64,000 nucleotides of DNA, taken from NCBI GenBank assembly GCA_013349325.1, contig DUZX01000011.1, positions 1-64,000 on the forward strand, in the 5' to 3' direction. Each line of letters begins with the position of its first letter. Position 1 is the first letter of the stretch. A model generated the notes under the pieces. That model had not been told where the DNA came from, did not search any database, and saw nothing but the letters and a program-made list of their open reading frames with translations. The translations under genes and the position numbers were made by a program. Origin of the DNA: Desulfuromonadales bacterium. Its GTDB lineage: Bacteria; Desulfobacterota; Desulfuromonadia; Geobacterales; Pseudopelobacteraceae. Of the stretch, positions 53,079 through 61,474 are shown piece by piece.

Positions 53079-54178
53079 GCCAGATACGTAAGTACCTGCT
53101 GTTTGTAGGTGTCCTGATAGCTGTCCTGTACGCAACAGCAAACTTTAACCTGTCTGATATCGTCAGCTTACAATCGTCTAAAAGCGTATCCGGCCAAAAA
53201 TCGTTTCACAAACCCTACGTTTCTAAAAAGCCGACCAATACGCTGACCGGCTTTGAAAGTACGCCGGCTACAGATTATAGCCCGTCACACAACCTGACTG
53301 CAGCGGCTGGAGATAATCAGATCTCGGTTTGGCAGCTGCCTGAAGCTGCAGCACTGCAGGAAATTGACGCTGGTGCGGATTTTCAGGCGCAGAGTCTTCG
53401 ATTCATCCCTGGTTCTTCGCTGCTGGTAGCGGGTGGCGTCAAGAGTGATGCAAGCGGGGCGATCTGGTTTTTTGATGCCGTGACCGGTGAAGCGCGACTG
53501 CAGCTTGATGAACCGGAACCGATTCAAAGCCTGGACCCGCATCCGGGAGGGCGCTTTCTGATGGCCACCGCCGATAGCTATCTCAAAATTATTGATATGA
53601 AGGACGGCAATACCGTCACGGTGCTTCAGAAGAACAGCCCGGCAGCTCGCGGATATTATTACGGTAACGGGCAGTACCTTTTACAATCTGACACACTGTC
53701 ACTGTTTGATCTGAGCAAACGCAGTCTTGTTGGTACTCTCGACTCTGTTGCGCCGCTGCTCTTCAAAAAAGGTCTGGACGGAACGACCTTTGCCTGGCTC
53801 ACCGCCGAAGGGATTGCGGTCATAACGGCTGCACAGAAGGTGAAGCGTTTTTTCCCGCTTGATACAAAGGGCATCACGGCCTTTGATATTGAAAAGGAGG
53901 GGAGCTGGGGTCTGTTTCTGCTGGATACGCAGAAGCTGGCTGTTATCAATCTCTCAACCGGCAAAGCCGTAAAAACGATAGCCCTGAACGCATCGGCAAT
54001 CGATGTTACGATCAGTCCGGACGGCTCGAGCGCCTATGTTGCCTACTCAACCGGTACGGTGGATGTTTACGACATCGGCCAGCAGAACAAGATCAGGAAA
54101 ATGAAGCAGCAGCTGAAAAACCTGTTTGGGGCAACTGTCGATAAACTTGGCCAGTACGTAAAGCCGCTCCCGAAATAA
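53075..54178 (+). CDS. Membrane-anchored WD40/YncE-like beta-propeller
   Basis: 367 residues, ATGA overlap with mamQ. One helix (about 7-24), a Ser/Lys-rich linker, then a repeated-blade region (about 65-340) with phrases such as SPDGSSAYVAYSTGTVDVYDI typical of YncE/WD40 propellers. Likely periplasmic or lumenal. I know no core magnetosome counterpart. Coupling with mamQ and the next genes places it in the operon. Confidence 0.75.
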   Translation: MSQIRKYLLFVGVLIAVLYATANFNLSDIVSLQSSKSVSGQKSFHKPYVSKKPTNTLTGFESTPATDYSPSHNLTAAAGDNQISVWQLPEAAALQEIDAGADFQAQSLRFIPGSSLLVAGGVKSDASGAIWFFDAVTGEARLQLDEPEPIQSLDPHPGGRFLMATADSYLKIIDMKDGNTVTVLQKNSPAARGYYYGNGQYLLQSDTLSLFDLSKRSLVGTLDSVAPLLFKKGLDGTTFAWLTAEGIAVITAAQKVKRFFPLDTKGITAFDIEKEGSWGLFLLDTQKLAVINLSTGKAVKTIALNASAIDVTISPDGSSAYVAYSTGTVDVYDIGQQNKIRKMKQQLKNLFGATVDKLGQYVKPLPK

Positions 54179-54187
54179 CTGGAAGAT

Positions 54188-55069
54188 ATGCTCTACAGGT
54201 TACTTACATCAGATGTACCTGATATTCTCGCCTACGCATCGGCTTTTGTTACGGCTCTCTGGTTGTTCGTAGATCATCAATATGCTGCGGTTCTGCCTCG
54301 CTTTATCGCAGTATGGTCACCGGATAATGGAATTATATTTTCTGTTTTTACCGGCACCATCCTGATCTGCAAATATATCTGTCTGGAAGGGAATGAGCAG
54401 GCGGTACATCAGCTGAGTGAGGAAACAAGTCGTCAGGAAGGAATTATAAAAGCCCACGAACTGACCGCTGTGGCGCTTAACAAAAAAGCGGCGGTTCGGG
54501 ATTCTGAAATCAGCACCTTGCAAAGTAGAATTGCTGAAATGGACGCACACTCACCCACAGCAGAGCTGAGCGAACTTCGCAAAAAAATACGTGCCACCGA
54601 AGATGATACCAAAGCGGCACTGACGGTACTGGTTAAAAACCTCCAGTCACGGCTTCATTTTCTAAAAGATGTTCATGACCCGCAGCTGCTCTTCGCCTGT
54701 GATGTGCTGCGTCAGGAGCTGGAACTGGTCGAAAATGAACTCAAGCGCGGAGATCGCTCGTATTACGAGCTCTGTCTTAAAATCGTCGATATTGACGATA
54801 ACCTTGCAGAGCTGAAAGATATCGATTTAGCGGCCAGTTTTGACCAGAGTCCCAAGCAGCACGGCGTTGCCGAAACCTGGCTGAATTTCATCAAACTTAA
54901 TGACAGTAACGATCCGGCAGCCATTGAACGGGCCTTCAAATTTTTCAAGTTTGCGTTTCATCCGGACCGCTTTACGTCGGAGTCGTTAAAAGTGGAAGCA
55001 AGCAGGTACTTCCAGCACAGTATCAACGCGCATAACACCATCAAGCGAAAGGATCAGGCAGCTCCATGA
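54188..55069 (+). CDS. Membrane coiled-coil protein with a J-domain-like HPD end
   Basis: 293 residues. Two hydrophobic segments (about 10-28 and 43-62), a long coiled coil (about 65-230, heptad Leu/Glu/Lys) and a C-terminal helical piece WLNFIKLNDSNDPAAIERAFKFFKFAFHPDRF. The HPD with surrounding helices resembles a J domain, which would stimulate an Hsp70. Overlaps the next gene by four bases. The Hsp70-like fold of MamK makes a contact with it an attractive guess, nothing more. Confidence 0.65.
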   Translation: MLYRLLTSDVPDILAYASAFVTALWLFVDHQYAAVLPRFIAVWSPDNGIIFSVFTGTILICKYICLEGNEQAVHQLSEETSRQEGIIKAHELTAVALNKKAAVRDSEISTLQSRIAEMDAHSPTAELSELRKKIRATEDDTKAALTVLVKNLQSRLHFLKDVHDPQLLFACDVLRQELELVENELKRGDRSYYELCLKIVDIDDNLAELKDIDLAASFDQSPKQHGVAETWLNFIKLNDSNDPAAIERAFKFFKFAFHPDRFTSESLKVEASRYFQHSINAHNTIKRKDQAAP

Positions 55070-55968
55070 ATAAATACCTCCTCACGCTGCTGATACTGCT
55101 GGTCGTCACGGGAAACGCTCTTGCGGGCCCGGTTGTCATTGACGGACATGCCGTTGTGACCGATCTGCCGGAAGCCTTGCTGCTGGTAATCTTCGGCTGC
55201 GCTGTCGGCCTGATCGGAACTTTAATCGGTGCCGGTGGCGGATTTATCCATGTTCCCATGCTGATGATTTTTTTCGGTTTTTCACCGCAGTTGGCCATTG
55301 GAACTTCAATAACGGCCGTGTTCATGAATGCGCTGTCAGGCACTTTTTCATACGTGACACATAAACGGATCGATTACGAAATCGGTCTCAAGTTTGCCAC
55401 CGCTGCGGTGCCGGGCGTCCTAGTCGGTGCCGTAATTGCCCAGCATTTCACGTTTACCAGCTTTTCGATCATCTTCAGCATCACGCTGGTACTTCTGTCG
55501 ATCCACCTTTTTTCGGAGAAAGATATTTCAATCGTACGGACCAAAGCGCTCGAACTGCCCAAGGAGCGACTGCTGATGGATGCCGAAGGAGAGATGCACG
55601 CCTATGCCCCCGACATGGCCATCGGACTGGCGGGTAGTTTTTTTACCGGTATCTTTTCGGGACTGTTCGGTATCGGTGGCGGCATCATTCATGTACCGCT
55701 GATGTACTCGGTGCTCGGCATGCCGGTCCATATTGCGACGGCAACATCGCATTTCATTCTTGCGATAACCAGCTTCTTTGCCGTGATTATCTTTACCGGA
55801 ATGCACGAGATTGATCTTGATTTTGCCATATTTATCGGCGTAGGCGCCATTCTGGGGGCCTATTTCGGAGCCCGTCTGTCACGCAGAACCCGTCCACGCT
55901 TTATCAAGCGTGCTATCGCGGTCTGTCTTTTAATGCTGGCCTTGAAATTGATTACCGGTGTTATGTAA
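55066..55968 (+). CDS. TauE/SafE family membrane protein (MamO C-terminal-like)
   Basis: 300 residues, eight helices. The two GxGGGFIHVPML / GIGGGIIHVPLM half-repeats (about 60 and 200) are the TauE/SafE signature. In Magnetospirillum, MamO is a degenerate protease fused to a TauE-type domain; here the TauE part stands alone, as reported for some deltaproteobacterial clusters. It may transport an anion or act as a structural partner. ATGA overlap with the previous gene. Confidence 0.82.
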   Translation: MNKYLLTLLILLVVTGNALAGPVVIDGHAVVTDLPEALLLVIFGCAVGLIGTLIGAGGGFIHVPMLMIFFGFSPQLAIGTSITAVFMNALSGTFSYVTHKRIDYEIGLKFATAAVPGVLVGAVIAQHFTFTSFSIIFSITLVLLSIHLFSEKDISIVRTKALELPKERLLMDAEGEMHAYAPDMAIGLAGSFFTGIFSGLFGIGGGIIHVPLMYSVLGMPVHIATATSHFILAITSFFAVIIFTGMHEIDLDFAIFIGVGAILGAYFGARLSRRTRPRFIKRAIAVCLLMLALKLITGVM

Positions 55969-55996
55969 CCAATAAACCGAAACAGGGGAGGGTGTC

Positions 55997-58216
55997 ATGC
56001 AGCAGAAAATCATTTTGAACACCATATCAAAAACTATGAATTTGGGCGGATCCGCACTTGTTTCGGTATACGATGCCGGTGCCGGTATATTTAACAGCAC
56101 CATGTCGGCGCTGTCGCCGGGTGAAAAATCAAAGCTGCGCACCAGAATCAAGCTCTATGAAAAGAAAATACAGTCACTCTATGGTGAGATCGGCAGGGAA
56201 TCGTCCAAATATCCCGACCCTGCTGCTGCCCTGGAATCAAATTCTGTGAAAGCTCTGTTAGAAGCGATCAAAGAGCATACCAGTGGCATCGAGATTATGA
56301 AGCAGCGTATCATTGAACTCGAAGAAATCAAGGCAGCCAGGGTTAAGCCAAAGCCGGTAGCAAAACCGGAAGCGAAGAAGGGGCAGCACGAAAAAGTCGG
56401 CGTGGCGGCGTTTTTTATTAAGTCAATATCAAGCTCTATCGCCGGTTATCTGCCGGGTGAGCGCTCAACCCTTGAGCGTTCGATTGCTGAAAATGATAAA
56501 AAAATTCAGGCATTGTACGGTGAATTTGCCAGAGAATCCGCTAAGATGCCGGATCCGGCAGAAGCGCTCGCTTCAGAAACCGTCGCCGGAATTATATCTA
56601 AAATTAACGCGCTTAAAACAGTGAACGAAACACTGAAAGAACGTATTGTTGAATTGGCGGCTGGTAACAAAACTGTGCCGACTGCTAAAAAAGCTGCTGC
56701 TGTTGCACCGACTGAAGAGGAATGTTACGAAACTACCGCAGCGGCTGCGCCGCTCTGTGATGCGGTTGATGTCCTTGCAGCAGCCGGGGCAGAGCCGACA
56801 CCTGTAGCTGCAATTGCTGAACAGTCTGATCCTTCAACGACAGATTATACCAGGGCCAAGCCATGTACCATTCCGACCCCGAACCTTCAGCCTCCTACCA
56901 GGGGGGATATCGAAAACGTCACCCGTACGCTGCAGCCGGAACCGGTCGTTGAAGCTGTGAGTGCTGATCTGCCGCCGATAGTTGCCGAGGCTGTTGCAGT
57001 TGTTGAAGAACAGGTTGCCTCTGAAGTTGCTGATGTCATTGAAGAGCAGGTTGCAACTGATGTTGTTGCTGCCGTTGAGGAACAGGCAGCATCGTGGGGT
57101 GTCGTTGTTACTGACACAGAACCGGAAGCGGTGACTGTGGTCGTTGTCGAAGAACCGGTCGCTGCTGAAGTGAGCGCTGCAGTAGAAGAGCAGGCTGCTG
57201 CCTGGGGCGTCGTTGTTGCAGAGCCAGAAGCGGTTGCAGAAGCTGAACCGGAAGTACCTGCCGTTATTGAAGAGATTACAGCAGAGCCTGTCGTGCAGGC
57301 TGAAGAGGTGGTCGCCGCTGTCGAAGAGGTGGTGGCTGTTGTCGAAGAGGTGGCGGCTGTTGAAGAACCGCTCCCAGAGGCAGTAGCAGCCGAAGAAGAG
57401 TTGCTTGATGCTGACGTTATAGAACTAGCAGAAGAGTTGACCGAATCAGAACCGTCAGTCACTACACCGCTGCAGGAGGCCTCACCGCCTGAAGCACCTC
57501 CCGTTGTAGAAACAGTCACACCAGTTGTTGATGTTACTCTTACCTTAGAGGTTCCGCCGGCGGAGCTCGAAAAAAAAAAATTACCTTCTTTTGACCGGCC
57601 AGAACCGGAGCCGGTTGCCAGAGGATATTTTAGCGCAGCTCCGGACGAGTTCTCAAAAGTCCGGACAAGAACCACTGCAGCGCCATTTCGAGCACAACAC
57701 GAACCGACTCACGATTTCGCAGCACCGGGTTACGCGTCAACCTCAGGCTCTGCCGACGCCTCAGGGCCGGCCTTTCGTACCAGAGTTCACCAGAACGTAT
57801 TCTCCACAATCGCCGCAGTTCCGTCAGCAGCCGCTCTCCCTGCTGACGGTGCTCCGATTAAAGTTAAAGTTGCCGAAAAAGTAGCAGAGGCTCCTGTCTA
57901 CCGCCCTGCTGCAAGCGTGGACTCCTCAGAATCAGGGCCGGTATTTCGTACCAGAGCACATCAGCAGAATCCGTATCTGGAAGCGGCTGCCGCACAAGGC
58001 TTTACGCCTCCCGCTGCTCCGGTAGTCGAGACGGTTGTCAATACTTCTGAAGCAGTTGCCGAAAAAAAAGAGCCTGCAGCTAAAAAACACGCTGAAGCAT
58101 CGCCAGCACTTAATAAAACCAGTGCCGGCAAAGCTTCTGTGAAGCCGGATGCTGCAGCGGCCAAAGCAGCCGCCACCGCTGCAAGCGGCAAGAATAAACC
58201 CAGGAAGCGGAGCTGA
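55997..58216 (+). CDS. Large duplicated coiled-coil protein with acidic Val/Glu/Ala-rich region
   Basis: 739 residues. Two copies of an ~70-residue helical unit (about 38-110, SPGEKSKLRTRI...LYGEIGRESSKYPDPAAALES; about 153-225, LPGERSTLERSI...LYGEFARESAKMPDPAEAL) are followed by a low-complexity acidic stretch rich in V/E/A (about 310-520) and three copies of an FRTRxHQ motif near the C-terminus (about 560-660). The end is basic and Ala/Lys-rich. No family recognised; the acidic stretch could bind iron or mineral, as in other magnetosome acidic proteins, but this is untested. Ends by overlapping the Rieske gene by one base. Confidence 0.75.
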   Translation: MQQKIILNTISKTMNLGGSALVSVYDAGAGIFNSTMSALSPGEKSKLRTRIKLYEKKIQSLYGEIGRESSKYPDPAAALESNSVKALLEAIKEHTSGIEIMKQRIIELEEIKAARVKPKPVAKPEAKKGQHEKVGVAAFFIKSISSSIAGYLPGERSTLERSIAENDKKIQALYGEFARESAKMPDPAEALASETVAGIISKINALKTVNETLKERIVELAAGNKTVPTAKKAAAVAPTEEECYETTAAAAPLCDAVDVLAAAGAEPTPVAAIAEQSDPSTTDYTRAKPCTIPTPNLQPPTRGDIENVTRTLQPEPVVEAVSADLPPIVAEAVAVVEEQVASEVADVIEEQVATDVVAAVEEQAASWGVVVTDTEPEAVTVVVVEEPVAAEVSAAVEEQAAAWGVVVAEPEAVAEAEPEVPAVIEEITAEPVVQAEEVVAAVEEVVAVVEEVAAVEEPLPEAVAAEEELLDADVIELAEELTESEPSVTTPLQEASPPEAPPVVETVTPVVDVTLTLEVPPAELEKKKLPSFDRPEPEPVARGYFSAAPDEFSKVRTRTTAAPFRAQHEPTHDFAAPGYASTSGSADASGPAFRTRVHQNVFSTIAAVPSAAALPADGAPIKVKVAEKVAEAPVYRPAASVDSSESGPVFRTRAHQQNPYLEAAAAQGFTPPAAPVVETVVNTSEAVAEKKEPAAKKHAEASPALNKTSAGKASVKPDAAAAKAAATAASGKNKPRKRS

Positions 58217-58713
58217 TGCGAACGAAAGAGCCGATTGAGGACTACCAGGTTGAGCAAGGCCTGGACGGAACTACTGCTGAGCATGCCGGCTTCGGGAGAA
58301 GAAAGTTCATCAGCCTCTGTCTCGGTGGTGTGGGGGCGCTGGCCCTGAGCGGCTTTGCCGCCGTAGTCTATCCGCTGTTCCGCTACTATCTGGTGCCACA
58401 TTCCACCCAGTCAAGTGCCGCAACTTTCCAGATACCGCTCAATGACCTTGTGCCGGGTGAGGCCAAGTTCTTTGAGTTTAACGGCTCAGCTGCAGTTCTG
58501 CTCAAAAAACAGGATGGCAGCGTAGTTGCCCTTTCTGCCGTCTGCCCGCATCTGGGCTGTATCGTACAGTGGGAACAGAACAAACAGGATTTTCTCTGTC
58601 CCTGTCACGCCGGATATTTCACTGCTGACGGAGCCGTCATCTCCGGTCCGCCGCCTCGCCCGCTGGCCAAGCTGCCTTTCAGCGTCGCAAACAATATTGT
58701 AACGGTCGGCTAA
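58216..58713 (+). CDS. Rieske [2Fe-2S] protein
   Basis: 165 residues. A Tat-like signal/anchor (GRRKFISLCLGGVGALALSG, about 30-50) precedes a Rieske domain with CPHLGC and CPCHAG ligand motifs (Cys/His, Cys/His), the standard bc-complex form. Next gene is cytochrome b, so this is the Fe-S subunit of a quinol-cytochrome c oxidoreductase. It is fused in transcription to the acidic coiled-coil gene before it (TGATG overlap). Confidence 0.92.
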   Translation: MRTKEPIEDYQVEQGLDGTTAEHAGFGRRKFISLCLGGVGALALSGFAAVVYPLFRYYLVPHSTQSSAATFQIPLNDLVPGEAKFFEFNGSAAVLLKKQDGSVVALSAVCPHLGCIVQWEQNKQDFLCPCHAGYFTADGAVISGPPPRPLAKLPFSVANNIVTVG

Positions 58714-58758
58714 AAACCTATTTTAGTGCAGGACCGCACCACTACCAAAGGCCTACGC

Positions 58759-59862
58759 ATGATGCTTCACAAAAAGCTCTATAACTGGATCGATGACCGT
58801 CTCGGCATGCACGAGATTATCAACGAAAAGCGCAGCGGCTACCTGTTGCCGCCCAACGTTAACGCGTGGTATTCGCTCGGCAGTGTCCTTCTGGTTATCT
58901 TCGCCCTGCAGGTTACGACCGGTCTGCTGTTGATGCTCTATTACGTTCCTGATGTCGATAAGGCTTTCAGCAGCGTTGCTTTCATCATGAATGACATTCC
59001 GCTTGGCAGACTGGTACGTCTGTTTCACGCCGTCGGTTCGAGCCTTATGATCGTAGTGCTTGTCCTGCATATGCTTTCAATCCTGTTCATGGGCAGCTAC
59101 AAGAGCCCGCGTGAGATGCACTGGCTGACCGGCTTTATCCTGTTGCTTATGGCGATGGGCATCTCGCTGACCGGCTATCTGCTCCCCTGGAATCAACTTT
59201 CATTCTGGGCGACCACCGTCGCCACCGATGGCATTGGAACCATCCCCGTCGTTGGCCCGTATCTTGTCGAGCTGCTGCGCGGTGGCAAAATGGTCGGTTT
59301 CAAAACACTCGGGCGATTTTATACCCTGCACGTCGGCCTGCTGCCCGCCGGCATCACCATTCTGATCGGTGTCCACCTGTTCCTGATCCAGCGTACCGGC
59401 GTCTCGACACCACCGTTCGGACTCGAAGATACCAGCAACCCCTGGAAGGAAGAAAAATTTAAATACGAAGACCATCCGGGCGGTATCCCCTTCTTTCCTA
59501 ACTTCTTCCTGCAGGATCTGATTTCCATCTCGCTCTATCTGGCCTGTTTTCTGGCGCTGGTATTCTTTGCCCCCAATCTGTTCCTGCCGGCTACCGCCAA
59601 CCTGCCGGCCAATCCTTACGTAACGCCGGCTCACATCAAGCCGGAATGGTATTTTTTAGCCAACTATCAGACATTGAAGTTATTTCCCAGTGAAATCATC
59701 GGCCTGATCGTTCAAGTGCTGGCGATCGCCTTTGTGGCCCTGCTCCCCTTTATTGATCGCGGAGCGGAGAAACACCCGTTGAAACGGCCGTTCTTCACTA
59801 TCACCGCGCTGGGATGCATCCTGCTCTGGATCGGTATGACGGTCTGGGGATACTATTCATGA
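58759..59862 (+). CDS. Cytochrome b of a bc-type complex
   Basis: 367 residues from ATG 58759; GTG 58726 is an unlikely longer start. Eight or nine helices; His pairs HAVGSSLMIVVLVLH (13 between) and HVGLLPAGITILIGVH (14 between) bind two b haems, and 14 in the second is the cytochrome b6 spacing. PEWYFL is the quinol-oxidation motif. Full-length b (N and C halves fused). Follows the Rieske gene and overlaps the pentahaem cytochrome gene by four bases. Confidence 0.93.
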   Translation: MMLHKKLYNWIDDRLGMHEIINEKRSGYLLPPNVNAWYSLGSVLLVIFALQVTTGLLLMLYYVPDVDKAFSSVAFIMNDIPLGRLVRLFHAVGSSLMIVVLVLHMLSILFMGSYKSPREMHWLTGFILLLMAMGISLTGYLLPWNQLSFWATTVATDGIGTIPVVGPYLVELLRGGKMVGFKTLGRFYTLHVGLLPAGITILIGVHLFLIQRTGVSTPPFGLEDTSNPWKEEKFKYEDHPGGIPFFPNFFLQDLISISLYLACFLALVFFAPNLFLPATANLPANPYVTPAHIKPEWYFLANYQTLKLFPSEIIGLIVQVLAIAFVALLPFIDRGAEKHPLKRPFFTITALGCILLWIGMTVWGYYS

Positions 59863-60635
59863 GAGGCTGGACTATCAGCCTGCTGCTTGCAGTCATGATG
59901 TTGTCGCAGGTCCAGGCCGACGCTGCCGGGGTGGCGGTAGTCAACTGCATATCCTGCCATACGGTTCTCTCGGGGCGTCTGAGTACTCCGGTCAAACTCT
60001 GGAACAGCAGCATTCACGCGGAGCATGGCATCACCTGTAACGCCTGCCACGGCGGTGACCCTGCCGACAGCGCCAATGCCATGAGTCCGGCGCGCGGCTT
60101 TCGCGGCAAGCCAGCCGCACCTGCTGTCCCGGCCCTGTGTGGCGGCTGCCATATGGGTGTCCTGAAACATTATAATGAGAGCGCGCATGGCAGAGCGCTG
60201 ACAGTTGGCGGTCCTACCTGTATCACCTGCCACGGTAGTCACGGTGTGGTCAGTGCTTCAATTGAATTGATTAACCGCAAAAACTGTTCGAAATGTCACT
60301 CCTATACAAAAGCCCGCAAGATTAAAAATGCCATGCTGAAGACAGAAGGCATGCTCAAGGCGATTGATAAAAAGATAGCCGTACTCAAGGTGCAGGGGGT
60401 TGATACGGATAAGCTTGAAAAGCGCCTGTTTGCACTCCGTAATCGTTTTCATGCCATGTACCACAGCCTGGATGTCAAGCTGATCGTGCAGGAGTCAGAC
60501 CATATTCAGGCGGAGCTGAAGAAAACAAGCGGAATCGGCGGGGGCGGTACCGGACCACTGGTTGGAATGCTGGCTGTTGCATGGGCGCTTCTGGCCGCAT
60601 TGCTATTTTATCTGATCAAGAAAAATCTGGATTGA
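59859..60635 (+). CDS. Pentahaem cytochrome c, likely c-subunit of the bc-type complex
   Basis: 258 residues from ATG 59859 (overlap with cytochrome b). Signal peptide (about 1-22), five CXXCH sites (CISCH, CNACH, CGGCH, CITCH, CSKCH), a charged helical stretch and a C-terminal helix (about 233-252) that anchors it. Takes the place of cytochrome c1, so electrons from quinol would leave through a five-haem protein. It ends the operon block; a new promoter starts at its 3' end. Confidence 0.88.
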   Translation: MRGWTISLLLAVMMLSQVQADAAGVAVVNCISCHTVLSGRLSTPVKLWNSSIHAEHGITCNACHGGDPADSANAMSPARGFRGKPAAPAVPALCGGCHMGVLKHYNESAHGRALTVGGPTCITCHGSHGVVSASIELINRKNCSKCHSYTKARKIKNAMLKTEGMLKAIDKKIAVLKVQGVDTDKLEKRLFALRNRFHAMYHSLDVKLIVQESDHIQAELKKTSGIGGGGTGPLVGMLAVAWALLAALLFYLIKKNLD

Positions 60636-60660
60636 CACGTTTTCTATTACTACGTATAAA
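60632..60660 (+). promoter_or_regulatory. Near-consensus promoter for the Mms6-like gene
   Basis: TTGACA (60632-60637), exactly 17 bases, TATAAA (60655-60660). It overlaps the last bases of the pentahaem cytochrome gene and lies about 75 bases before the ATG at 60735. Another TATAAT at 60682 has no good -35. Confidence 0.75.
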
Positions 60661-60734
60661 ACGGATCTTAATTTAGTTGTTTATAATGTCTGCCATTGCA
60701 GCGGAAATGAATACATTTTTAAAGGAGTTCGATT

Positions 60735-60956
60735 ATGGCACCTGTTCAATGCCCATCTGTTGTAACTGTAGCAGGACATAGAGCCAGTCAGAGTCTTGGG
60801 TACAAGGCCGCCTGCTGTAAGACGGCCGCTGCGGGTAAAGGCCTTTGTCTCGGCATCGGCCTGGGTCTGGGACTCTGGGGACCGATTGCGCTGGTGGGCA
60901 TCGGAGTTGCCGGCGGGTATTATTATTGGAAGAAAGCAAACGAGATGTTTGATTAA
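60735..60956 (+). CDS. Gly-Leu-rich Mms6-like membrane protein
   Basis: 73 residues. After a Cys-bearing head, GKGLCLGIGLGLGLWGPIAL and GIGVAGGYYYWKK follow very closely the Mms6 core (GKGLGLGLGLGLGAWGP, then a hydrophobic stretch with GAGAVYAYMK). Mms6 is a magnetite-bound protein that controls crystal shape in Magnetospirillum. The acidic iron-binding tail of Mms6 is missing: this protein ends KKANEMFD. Read from its own strong promoter with AAGGAG before the ATG. Other GL-repeat magnetosome proteins (MamD, silk-like) are alternatives. Confidence 0.72.
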   Translation: MAPVQCPSVVTVAGHRASQSLGYKAACCKTAAAGKGLCLGIGLGLGLWGPIALVGIGVAGGYYYWKKANEMFD

Positions 60957-60982
60957 CGACAAATTATCGAGGGAGACACGAC

Positions 60983-61453
60983 ATGACGCTAGACATTATT
61001 GAAGACATGAAAGCCCAGGCAACACAGGACGTTCGGGAAGTTATTCTTGAGCTTGAGAAAAACCAGACCGGCCTCACTGAGGGTGTCGCAACAGTTATCG
61101 GTGCCGGTACCGGTGCAGCCGGTTCAATTGCTGCTCTGTCATCACTGGGTACGGTTTCAGGTTTGTCGGCTGCCGGTGTTTCTACCGGGTTGGTTGCGGC
61201 CGGTGGTTTGGTAGGCGGAGGCGTACTGGTCGGTCTTGGAGTTCTCGCTGCTCCGGTTGCCGCATTAGGAATCGTAAGTTACACGCTGGCCAAAAAGAGT
61301 AAAAAAGCCAAAACCGCCGCTGCACTTGGCCTGGCAGCCAAAAAAATCTGCGATATACAGTCACGACTGCTTGAGCATGAAGAGCATTTTGGGGAAGAGC
61401 TGGCCCACATCAAGTCAACGCTGGAAATAATTACCCGGCTGAAAACTGCGTAG
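60983..61453 (+). CDS. Gly/Ala-rich membrane protein with charged ends
   Basis: 156 residues. A charged N-terminal helix (1-32), two to three Gly/Ala-rich hydrophobic stretches (about 35-100, with GAGTGAAGS and VGGGVLVGLGVLAAPVAALG), then KKSKKAK and a C-terminal helix. The GL/GV-rich middle is of the same kind as Mms6/MamD-type proteins, but there is no clear sequence match. GAGGGAG precedes the ATG, 26 bases after the Mms6-like stop; the terminator after it closes the two-gene transcript. Confidence 0.68.
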   Translation: MTLDIIEDMKAQATQDVREVILELEKNQTGLTEGVATVIGAGTGAAGSIAALSSLGTVSGLSAAGVSTGLVAAGGLVGGGVLVGLGVLAAPVAALGIVSYTLAKKSKKAKTAAALGLAAKKICDIQSRLLEHEEHFGEELAHIKSTLEIITRLKTA

Positions 61454-61474
61454 AAAAAGCATCAGATCACGAGC

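Noticed and set aside
54188-55069. Ordinary DnaJ chaperone
   Set aside because: It has no Gly/Phe region or zinc repeats; only an HPD-containing C-terminal piece, so just a J-domain-like end is claimed.
56887-57675. A 262-residue Ser/Thr-rich open frame on the minus strand
   Set aside because: It is the mirror of the V/E/A-rich repeats of the plus-strand gene; no ribosome site and the composition follows from the opposite strand's codons.
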